64,000 nucleotides of DNA from positions 1-64,000 of the forward strand of contig JAIYAM010000028.1 in NCBI GenBank assembly GCA_027489065.1, given 5' to 3'. The stretch comes from Erythrobacteraceae bacterium (GTDB taxonomy: Bacteria; Pseudomonadota; Alphaproteobacteria; Sphingomonadales; Sphingomonadaceae). Of this stretch, positions 56,416 through 64,000 are shown one piece after another; position 1 is the first letter of the stretch; each line of letters begins with the position of its first letter. The position numbers and the translations under genes are program-made. The notes below the pieces were generated by a model. That model saw nothing but the letters and a program-made list of their open reading frames with translations. It did no database searches and had not been told where the DNA came from.

Positions 56416-56420
56416 GGGCG

Positions 56421-57332
56421 ATGCTGGCCGAGACGCAGGGCACCTTGCTGGGTGAGGCGATCAGGGACATCCAGGCGGAGATCGATTCGGTCTTCGACGC
56501 GCTCCTCCCCATTCCCGACGACACCTCTGCGCGGCTTGTCGAGGCGATGCGCTATGCCGCGATCGGCGGGGGCAAGCGGGTGCGGCCGCTGCTCGTTTGC
56601 AGCACCGCCAGCCTGTTCGGCGTGTCGCGCGACGCGGCGCTCAGGGCAGGGGCCGCGATCGAGGCGATCCACGTCTACTCGCTGATCCACGACGATCTGC
56701 CCTGCATGGACAATGACGATCTGCGCCACGGCAAGCCGACCCTGCACAAGGTCTACGACGAGGCGACCGCGGTGCTGGCGGGCGATGCGCTCCACGCGCT
56801 CGCCTTCGAGATCCTCGCCGACGATGCCACCAGCGAAGACCCCTTCACCCGCAGCGAGCTGATCCTGACGCTTGGCCAGGCGAGCGGCATGGGCGGCATG
56901 GCCGGCGGACAGATGATGGACATGGTCGCCGACGAAGAGGGCGTGCAATACGACCTCCACACCATCACCCGTCTGCAACAGCTGAAGACCGGTGCATTGC
57001 TTGCCGCGGCGGTCGAGATGGGCGCGATCCTCGGGAAGATCCCGCCGCAAGGACGGGCACACCTCAGGGCCTATGCGCGCGATATCGGCCTTGCCTTCCA
57101 GATTGCCGATGATCTGCTCGATGTCGAAGGCGATGTGGACAAGGCCGGCAAGGCGCTGCGCAAGGACAACGAACAGGGCAAGCAGACCTTCGTCACCCTG
57201 ATGGGCGTGGACAAGGCCCGTGAACAGGCCCGCGCGCTGGTCGATCAGGCGGTGCTGCGGCTCGCCTCCTACGGGTCCGAGGCCGACATCCTGCGCGCGC
57301 TCGCCCGCTACATCGTCGAACGCGACCGCTAG
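56421..57332 (+). CDS. ispA: polyprenyl (farnesyl) diphosphate synthase
   Basis: 303 residues from the ATG at 56421. First aspartate-rich motif DDLPCMDND (about residues 94-102), second DDLLD (about 233), GGGKRVRPLL and GQMMDM. The sequence is of the geranyl/farnesyl transferase class that condenses IPP with allylic diphosphates. It supplies precursors for ubiquinone, carotenoids and undecaprenyl phosphate. Product chain length is inferred from family. Confidence 0.93.
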   Translation: MLAETQGTLLGEAIRDIQAEIDSVFDALLPIPDDTSARLVEAMRYAAIGGGKRVRPLLVCSTASLFGVSRDAALRAGAAIEAIHVYSLIHDDLPCMDNDDLRHGKPTLHKVYDEATAVLAGDALHALAFEILADDATSEDPFTRSELILTLGQASGMGGMAGGQMMDMVADEEGVQYDLHTITRLQQLKTGALLAAAVEMGAILGKIPPQGRAHLRAYARDIGLAFQIADDLLDVEGDVDKAGKALRKDNEQGKQTFVTLMGVDKAREQARALVDQAVLRLASYGSEADILRALARYIVERDR

Positions 57333-57358
57333 AGTCGCGGACAGGGGAGCTTGAAACC

Positions 57359-57868
57359 ATGACACGCCGCATCGGGATCTATCCCGGCACCTTCGATCCG
57401 ATCACGCTGGGTCATGCCGACATCATCCGGCGCGGATCGAAGCTGGTCGATGACCTGATCATCGGGGTGACCACCAACATCGCCAAGAGCCCGATGTTCT
57501 CCGATGCCGAGCGCATCGCCATGGTCGAGCGCGAGGTCGCGAGCCTCGGCCTCGCCAATGTCGCTGTCGTGGGCTTCAACGCGCTGCTCGTCGATTTCGC
57601 CGATGCGCAGGGCGCCTCGGTGGTGATCCGCGGGATCCGCGGCGTGACCGATTTCGAGTACGAGTATCAGCTCACCGGCATGAACCGCCAGTTGAACGAC
57701 CGGGTCGAGACGATCTTCCTGATGGCCGATGTCAGCCTGCAGCCGATCGCCAGCCGCCTCGTCAAGGAGATCGCGCTTTACGGCGGCGACATCGCCAAGT
57801 TCGTCAGTCCCGAGGTGCGTGCGGACGTGGTCGCGCGGGTCAAGGCCCGGGGCCGCAACGGGGCGTAG
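57359..57868 (+). CDS. coaD: phosphopantetheine adenylyltransferase
   Basis: 169 residues. Nucleotidyltransferase motif GIYPGTFDPITLGHADIIRR at the N-terminus, then KSPMFSDAERIAMV, VVIRGIRGVTDFEYEYQL and LQPIASRLVKEIA, which takes the place of the ISST.VR motif. It makes dephospho-CoA from 4'-phosphopantetheine and ATP. Start follows GGGGAG. Confidence 0.95.
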   Translation: MTRRIGIYPGTFDPITLGHADIIRRGSKLVDDLIIGVTTNIAKSPMFSDAERIAMVEREVASLGLANVAVVGFNALLVDFADAQGASVVIRGIRGVTDFEYEYQLTGMNRQLNDRVETIFLMADVSLQPIASRLVKEIALYGGDIAKFVSPEVRADVVARVKARGRNGA

Positions 57869-57939
57869 CCCGCGCCCTTATCATTCATTGCAGTGTCAGG
57901 CAGGCGGGGCTAAACGGCCTCACCAATCCGGATGGAACC

Positions 57940-58680
57940 ATGATTATAGCCAAGCTCTCGCCTGCCTTTGCCGCCCTTTTGCTGCTTGCCGCGCCGCAGG
58001 CCGGTTTCGCGCAGAAGCAGAAGAGCGATATCCCGCCCGTGGCCTTCGGCGAGAACGCGCCCAAGGAATCGACGGCAGAAGAAGCCGCGCCGGCGGTGCA
58101 GCGCACCTATGCGCCGATCAACTATGATCCCGCGGTCGATCCGGAAAACGTCTGGGTGCTCGACCTGTCGAATGGCCAGCGGGTCAAGATCCGGCTGATG
58201 GCCGATTGGGCCCCGGCCCATGTCGAGCGCATCAAGACGCTTACGGCAGCGGGCTTTTACAAGGGCGTGGTGTTCCACCGCGTGATCGACGGGTTCATGG
58301 CGCAGGGCGGCGACCCGACCGGCACGGGCCAGGGCGGTTCGGAGCTTCCCGACCTCAAGGCCGAGTTCAATCCCATGCCGCACGTGCGCGGCACGCTTTC
58401 GATGGCGCGTGCCGCGTCTGATGACAGTGCCAACAGCCAGTTCTTCATCGTCTTCTACCCGCGCTTCAGCCTCGACAAGAAGTACACCAACTTCGGGCGC
58501 GTGATCGAGAACATGGAAGCGGTCGACGCGATCAATCGCGGCGAGCCGCCGACGAATCCGACCTACATCGTCCAAGCCTCGCTGGAGAGCGACAAGCTGC
58601 CGCCGCCTCCGCCGCCCGCACCGGCGGACGCGGCGATCTCGGCGGACGCACTGAGCGCGCCCATTCCCCCGACCAAGTAA
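57940..58680 (+). CDS. periplasmic cyclophilin-type peptidyl-prolyl isomerase
   Basis: 246 residues; signal peptide MIIAKLSPAFAALLLLAAPQ to about AGFA. The cyclophilin domain (about 65-215) includes FYKGVVFHRVIDGFMAQGGD, RGTLSMARAASDDSANSQFF and TNFGRVIENMEAVDAI. The C-terminal tail is proline-rich (DKLPPPPPPAPADA). It assists folding of exported proteins. It stands between coaD and queA on the same strand. Confidence 0.92.
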   Translation: MIIAKLSPAFAALLLLAAPQAGFAQKQKSDIPPVAFGENAPKESTAEEAAPAVQRTYAPINYDPAVDPENVWVLDLSNGQRVKIRLMADWAPAHVERIKTLTAAGFYKGVVFHRVIDGFMAQGGDPTGTGQGGSELPDLKAEFNPMPHVRGTLSMARAASDDSANSQFFIVFYPRFSLDKKYTNFGRVIENMEAVDAINRGEPPTNPTYIVQASLESDKLPPPPPPAPADAAISADALSAPIPPTK

Positions 58681-58722
58681 GCCCCTTCCCCGGCGCGCGG
58701 CTTCCCGCTAGGGGCGCGCGCC

Positions 58723-59760
58723 ATGAAGGTTGACCTGTTCGATTTCGAATTGCCGCCGGAGCGCATCGCGCTGCGCCCCGTGCGTCCGCGCGACGCGGCG
58801 CGCATGCTCGTGGTGCGCGGGGCAGACGCTCCGTTCGAGAACCGCGGCGTTCGCGACCTGCCGAGCCTGCTCAGCCCTGGCGACGTGCTGGTGTTCAACG
58901 ACACCCGCGTGATTCCCGCCCAGCTCGAAGGCCGCCGCGCCGACGGAGAGGCGAAAATCGGGGCCACCCTCCACAAGCGCATCGACCTGAGGCGCTGGCA
59001 GGCCTTCCTCAAGAACGCCAAGCGGGTGAAGGAAGGCGATCAGCTGATCTTCGGCTGCGGCGTGACGGCGATCGCCGAGGCCCGCCATGCGGACGGGTCG
59101 CTCACCTTGTTCTTCGAGGGCGAGGAGCCGGTCGAAGTGCTGCTCGACCGCGCCGGGACAATGCCGCTGCCGCCCTACATCGCGAGCAAGCGCGGCATCG
59201 ATGTGCAGGATCTCGAGGACTACCAGACGATGTTCGCGCGCGAGGAAGGGGCTGTCGCGGCTCCCACCGCCTCGCTGCACTTCACCCAAAGGTTGGTCGA
59301 CGCCATCGACGCCGCCGGGATCGGCCGCGCGATGCTGACGCTTCATGTCGGTGCAGGCACTTTCCTCCCCGTAAAGGCCGACGACACCGACGATCACCAG
59401 ATGCACGCCGAGTTCGGCCGTATCTCGCAGGCCACCGCCGACCAGCTTAATGAAGCCCGCGCCAAGGGCGGCAGGATCATCGCGGTGGGCACCACCTCGC
59501 TAAGGCTGCTCGAGAGCGCGGTCGACGAGCACGGCGTGATCCAGCCTTTCGCCGGAGACACGGCAATCTTCATCACCCCGGGCTACAAGCTCAAGGCAGT
59601 CGACGGGCTGATGACCAATTTCCACCTGCCGAAGTCGACACTGATGATGCTGGTCAGCGCATTGATGGGCCGCGAGCGGATGCTGGCCGCCTACAGCCAC
59701 GCCATCGCGAACGAGTACCGATTCTACTCCTATGGTGACTCCTCGCTGCTGCTCCCCTAA
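58723..59760 (+). CDS. queA: tRNA preQ1(34) S-adenosylmethionine ribosyltransferase-isomerase
   Basis: 345 residues. Family sequence [95 protein letters not shown] and the C-terminal [20 protein letters not shown]. It converts preQ1 in tRNA to epoxyqueuosine using SAM. tgt, the preceding step, lies 2.6 kb downstream. Confidence 0.95.
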   Translation: MKVDLFDFELPPERIALRPVRPRDAARMLVVRGADAPFENRGVRDLPSLLSPGDVLVFNDTRVIPAQLEGRRADGEAKIGATLHKRIDLRRWQAFLKNAKRVKEGDQLIFGCGVTAIAEARHADGSLTLFFEGEEPVEVLLDRAGTMPLPPYIASKRGIDVQDLEDYQTMFAREEGAVAAPTASLHFTQRLVDAIDAAGIGRAMLTLHVGAGTFLPVKADDTDDHQMHAEFGRISQATADQLNEARAKGGRIIAVGTTSLRLLESAVDEHGVIQPFAGDTAIFITPGYKLKAVDGLMTNFHLPKSTLMMLVSALMGRERMLAAYSHAIANEYRFYSYGDSSLLLP

Positions 59761-59769
59761 CCGGGTGCA

Positions 59770-60714
59770 ATGCACGAACCCATTCTCGAAATCCGCGATC
59801 TCAGAAAGACCTACCGGGGCGGCGTCACCGCGCTCGGCGGCGTCGACCTTACCGTGAACAGGGGCGAGATCTTCGCGCTGCTCGGGCCGAACGGCGCAGG
59901 CAAGACCACGCTGATCGGCGCTGTGTGCGGGCTGGTGCGCCCCACCGGCGGCACGATCACCGCTTTCGGTCACGACCTTGCGCGCGATTGGCGTTCGGCG
60001 CGGGCGCGGATCGGGCTGGTGCCGCAGGAGCTCGCCACCGACATGTTCGAAACCGTGTGGCGGGCGGTCTCCTATTCGCAGGGGCTGTTCGGCAAGCCTT
60101 CCAACCCCGCAGCGCTCGAGGCGATTCTCAAGAGCCTCTCGCTGTGGGACAAGAAGGATGTCCAGATCCGGGCGCTTTCGGGCGGCATGAAGCGCCGTGT
60201 GCTGATCGCCAAGGCGCTCGCGCACGAGCCCGAACTGCTGTTCCTCGACGAGCCGACCGCCGGGGTGGACGTCGAGCTGCGCAAGGGCATGTGGGAGCAG
60301 ATCGCGGCGCTTAAGGAGCGCGGCGTGACGATCATCCTCACTACCCACTACATCGAGGAAGCCGAGGAAATGGCCGACCGCGTCGGCATCATCCAGGGCG
60401 GGCGCATCCTGATGGTCGATGAAAAGCGCGCGATGATGGAGCGACTCGGCACCACCGAGGCGGTGATCGATCTTGCCGCGCCGCTGGCCGAAGTGCCGCC
60501 TGCGCTGGCCGGTTTCCCGGTCGAGCTGGCCGAGGGAGGCACGCGGCTGATCTACCGCGGCGGCAACGGGGAAGGGAAGGGCCGTGCCGAAGTTGCGCAA
60601 TTGGCCCAGGCACTGACCCGCGCAGGGATCGGCTTCACCAGCCTCGACATCCACGATTCGTCGCTCGAGGACATCTTCGTCGGCCTACTTGGCCACACGG
60701 CGGAGGCGGCGTGA
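59770..60714 (+). CDS. ABC transporter ATP-binding protein (ABC-2 exporter)
   Basis: 314 residues. Walker [11 protein letters not shown]-loop [16 protein letters not shown], signature [17 protein letters not shown] and Walker [21 protein letters not shown], then a C-terminal ABC-2-specific extension. It resembles YadG. Its stop overlaps the next start (TGATG), so it pairs with the permease. The exported substrate is unknown. Confidence 0.9.
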   Translation: MHEPILEIRDLRKTYRGGVTALGGVDLTVNRGEIFALLGPNGAGKTTLIGAVCGLVRPTGGTITAFGHDLARDWRSARARIGLVPQELATDMFETVWRAVSYSQGLFGKPSNPAALEAILKSLSLWDKKDVQIRALSGGMKRRVLIAKALAHEPELLFLDEPTAGVDVELRKGMWEQIAALKERGVTIILTTHYIEEAEEMADRVGIIQGGRILMVDEKRAMMERLGTTEAVIDLAAPLAEVPPALAGFPVELAEGGTRLIYRGGNGEGKGRAEVAQLAQALTRAGIGFTSLDIHDSSLEDIFVGLLGHTAEAA

Positions 60715-61481
60715 TGCATTTCAACCTGCGCAGCGCCTATGCCATCTACCGCCGCGAGATGGCACGCGCCTTCCGCACTGCCTTCCAGTCGATCCTATCC
60801 CCCGTGCTGACCACCTCGCTCTATTTCGTGGTGTTCGGATCGGTGATCGGGGCACGCATGGAGCCGGTCGGCGGCGTGCCTTACGGTGCCTTCATCATTC
60901 CCGGCCTGCTGATGCTCACCCTGCTCGGCGAGACCACCAGCAATGCAAGCTTCGGGATCTACATGCCGCGCTTCACCGGCACGATCTACGAGCTGCTCTC
61001 CGCGCCCGTCGGCGTTGCCGAGACGCTCGCCGGCTTCGTCGGAGCGGCGGCCACCAAGGGGTTGATCCTTGCCGCAATCATTCTCGCCACGGCGCGGCTG
61101 TTCGTTCCTTACGAGATCGCGCACCCGCTGCTGGCGGCGGTCTACATCATGCTGGTGGCGGCGAGCTTCGCCTTGTTCGGCTTCATCCTCGGGGTGTGGG
61201 CCGACAGCTTCGAGAAGCTCGGCATCATCCCGATGCTGATCCTCACCCCGCTGACCTTCCTCGGCGGCACCTTCTATTCGATCCGCGATCTGCCCGCGCC
61301 GTGGGACGCCATCGCGCTCGCCAATCCGATCGCCTTTCTGGTGAGCGGGCTGCGCTACAGCTTCTACGGGGTCTCCGACGTTCCCATCGGCGTGTCGCTG
61401 GGGCTCACGCTCGGCTTCCTGACGGTATGCGTGATCGTCATCGCGGTCATTTTCCGCACCGGATGGCGTTTGCGGGACTGA
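60714..61481 (+). CDS. ABC-2 type transporter permease
   Basis: 255 residues, six membrane segments. [40 protein letters not shown] and [20 protein letters not shown] match the YadH/NodJ-type ABC-2 permease family. The ATG at 60714 is preferred over GTG at 60711. It forms the membrane part of the exporter with the preceding ATPase. Confidence 0.9.
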   Translation: MHFNLRSAYAIYRREMARAFRTAFQSILSPVLTTSLYFVVFGSVIGARMEPVGGVPYGAFIIPGLLMLTLLGETTSNASFGIYMPRFTGTIYELLSAPVGVAETLAGFVGAAATKGLILAAIILATARLFVPYEIAHPLLAAVYIMLVAASFALFGFILGVWADSFEKLGIIPMLILTPLTFLGGTFYSIRDLPAPWDAIALANPIAFLVSGLRYSFYGVSDVPIGVSLGLTLGFLTVCVIVIAVIFRTGWRLRD

Positions 61482-61641
61482 TCCATGTTTATAACCCGAC
61501 ACCGCCTATCGGACATATTGCACTCCTAGGCGGACATTAACACAAAGCCATAGCTTCGTTCATTACGCAGCAAAGACGAGCTTCCTACCTGCCTGTCCGA
61601 CGTCGCACACCCTGCGGCGGAACGGAAAAGGACATAAAAAC
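61482..61641 (+). promoter_or_regulatory. promoter region of the outer-membrane barrel gene
   Basis: 160-bp gap, AT-rich in its first half. CGGACAT occurs at 61510-61516 and again at 61531-61537, start-to-start 21 bp (two helical turns), as expected for tandem binding of a response regulator. The weak ribosome site AAAAGGAC lies before the ATG at 61642. Confidence 0.45.
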
Positions 61642-62232
61642 ATGAAGAAGTTCGTCTTTACGTCGGTCGCCGCCCTCGGCGCGATCGCTCTGCCGGCTGC
61701 CGCTCAGGCGCAGTCCACCAGCACCGACACCAACAAGCCCGAAATCACCGTCGGCGCCTCGATCGGTAAGCACAACCTCGGCATCGATCTGGGCGATCTG
61801 GATGCCGACGACGGCGAATTCGACGATCTCAACATCGACGACAGCGCCATGATCTACGGCGGCTTCGCTGCGGTCGACTTCCCGCTCGGCGAGAGCCTGT
61901 TCGCCGGTGTCGAAGGCAACTTGCACCTCGGCGATGGCCCGATCGAAGCTGAATATGGCGTGTCGGGTCGTCTCGGCTTCCGCACCCAGGGCGGCAGCAA
62001 GATCTACGCCCGCGGCGGTTACCAGTGGGTCGACCTCGACATCGAGAACCTCACCGGCGTGAGTGAAGACTTCCTCGATGACAACGACATCGACACCCCC
62101 GATGTCGGCGGCGACTACCTCGTCGGCGTCGGTGTGGAAGTTCCGCTGAGCTCGGTCGTGCTGCGTGCGAACGTCGACACCATCGCCTTCGACACCCTGC
62201 GCGGAACCGTGGGCGTCGGCTTCAAGTTCTGA
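61642..62232 (+). CDS. small outer-membrane beta-barrel protein
   Basis: 196 residues; signal peptide MKKFVFTSVAALGAIALPAAAQA. The mature part alternates polar and hydrophobic residues, with glycine-rich strands (AMIYGGFAAVDFPLG, GRLGFRTQGGSKIYARGGYQ) and the C-terminal GVGFKF, ending with phenylalanine as in BAM-inserted barrels. An acidic stretch LGDLDADDGEFDDLNIDD lies near residues 50-67. It belongs broadly to the OmpA/opacity-like porin family. Function unknown; it has its own promoter and terminator. Confidence 0.82.
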   Translation: MKKFVFTSVAALGAIALPAAAQAQSTSTDTNKPEITVGASIGKHNLGIDLGDLDADDGEFDDLNIDDSAMIYGGFAAVDFPLGESLFAGVEGNLHLGDGPIEAEYGVSGRLGFRTQGGSKIYARGGYQWVDLDIENLTGVSEDFLDDNDIDTPDVGGDYLVGVGVEVPLSSVVLRANVDTIAFDTLRGTVGVGFKF

Positions 62233-62258
62233 TTGGCCGACACGGCTTCGATCAGAGG

Positions 62259-62297
62259 CGGGCCGCTTGCCATCTTGGCAAGCGGCCCGTTCGCTTT
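62259..62297 (+). terminator. terminator after the outer-membrane barrel gene
   Basis: A perfect 14-bp stem, CGGGCCGCTTGCCA with TGGCAAGCGGCCCG (62259-62289), 3-base loop, followed by TTCGCTTT. The T-run is interrupted, but the stem is very stable. Confidence 0.75.
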
Positions 62298-62340
62298 GGG
62301 CCTGCGCTTTGGGCGTGACAGGCGCCGCGCACCCCGTTAG

Positions 62341-63489
<1,149 letters not shown>

Positions 63490-63541
63490 GCCAGCGCTTT
63501 GCGCCGCTAAGCTGGACCTTGTCGAAGGCAGGGGAGCACCG

Positions 63542-64000
63542 ATGATTCTGGCAACAAACTCGTCGGCGCTGATGCGTCTTGTGCTGCGCGCAGGTGGCAG
63601 CGCACTGGCGGTCTGCAGCCTCGCTGCACCACTGGCCGGGCAGGACAAGGTCGACGAGGCGGCGATCCGCTTTGGCATGCGCGAAAGCGTCATGCACATC
63701 AGCCTGTCCCCTTCGGGCAACCGCATCGCCTATGTCTCGGCCGGGCCGCAGCACAGCGAGATCATCAACGTCATCGACCTCACCGGCAATGCCGAGCCAC
63801 GCCAGATCGCAGCCAATACCGAAATCGTCGCCGATCTCGATTGGTGCGAATGGGCCAACGACCAGCAGCTCGTGTGCCAGGCTTCAGGGATGGCCAAGAC
63901 CCCCGATGGCGTGCTGCTTCCCTATGATCGCCTGTTCTCGGTCGATGTCGAGACCGGTGCCAACAAGGAACTGAGCAAGCGCCAGAGCTATGGCGCGCGG
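63542..64000 (+). CDS. S9-type prolyl oligopeptidase-like protein, N-terminal part
   Basis: 153 residues visible, open to the window's end. The ATG at 63542 follows AGGGGAG. A hydrophobic signal segment (LVLRAGGSALAVCSLAAPLA) precedes a beta-propeller-like stretch: LSPSGNRIAYVSAGPQHSEI, ADLDWCEWANDQQLVCQAS and LFSVDVETGANKEL. This is the usual start of secreted peptidases or acyl-aminoacyl hydrolases of family S9; the catalytic domain lies outside the window, so activity cannot be verified. Confidence 0.65.
   Translation, partial: MILATNSSALMRLVLRAGGSALAVCSLAAPLAGQDKVDEAAIRFGMRESVMHISLSPSGNRIAYVSAGPQHSEIINVIDLTGNAEPRQIAANTEIVADLDWCEWANDQQLVCQASGMAKTPDGVLLPYDRLFSVDVETGANKELSKRQSYGAR

Overview
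The window is one continuous stretch of GC-rich chromosome, almost entirely coding, with no insertion sequence, prophage, rRNA operon or CRISPR array. Gene content points to an alphaproteobacterium of the order Sphingomonadales, most likely Erythrobacteraceae. The signs are XrtA/PEP-CTERM-type signalling genes (sugar transferase, PrsK, PrsR, TPR lipoprotein), an SOS mutagenesis set with GAAC-N7-GAAC LexA boxes, a 532-residue isocitrate lyase divergent from a RamB-type regulator, PstA/PstC with large extra periplasmic regions, and tandem Coq4 homologues. The family-level placement is inference.

Layout: 1-3.6 kb holds the end of efp, an inositol monophosphatase family gene, a perfect parS site preceded by an 11-bp-phased repeat array, tRNA-Leu(CAA) and a secreted M20 amidohydrolase followed by 35-bp tandem repeats and a bidirectional terminator. 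3.6-6.8 kb is aceA and its divergent putative regulator. 6.9-13.3 kb is the XrtA-type signalling operon. 13.3-16.9 kb carries a bile-acid-symporter-like transporter, panB and an amino-acid permease. 17-26 kb is a DNA-damage region: imuA-imuB-PilZ behind one LexA box, then a radical SAM DNA-repair protein, UdgX and dnaE2 behind a second LexA box.

26-34 kb: an extensin-like protein, an alpha/beta hydrolase, then the phosphate regulon on the minus strand (phoR-pstC-pstA-pstB-phoU, then phoB). A second parS with the same phased array, inverted, lies between phoU and phoB; a PhoB box overlaps the end of phoR. 34-38 kb: tRNA-Glu, recJ, a flavodoxin-like protein, an unknown protein and an AHH-type nuclease-like protein. 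38-49.6 kb is mostly minus strand: nitronate monooxygenase, a lactonase-like amidohydrolase, a DUF2189 protein, leuA with a leucine-rich leader peptide, an L-lactate dehydrogenase-like gene, YceI, ilvB-ilvN-ilvC and miaA. Branched-chain amino acid synthesis is therefore concentrated here.

49.6-64 kb: serB (its start overlaps that of miaA), two tandem coq4 genes, DUF3052, purL, two small membrane proteins, then a plus-strand run of xseB, ispA, coaD, a periplasmic cyclophilin, queA, an ABC exporter pair, a small outer-membrane barrel, tgt and the start of an S9-type peptidase. queA and tgt serve the queuosine pathway. The most unusual signal is the pair of parS sites, 26.8 kb apart, each flanked on the same relative side by an array of AGACCCC-type elements spaced 11 bp and sharing an identical 18-mer.
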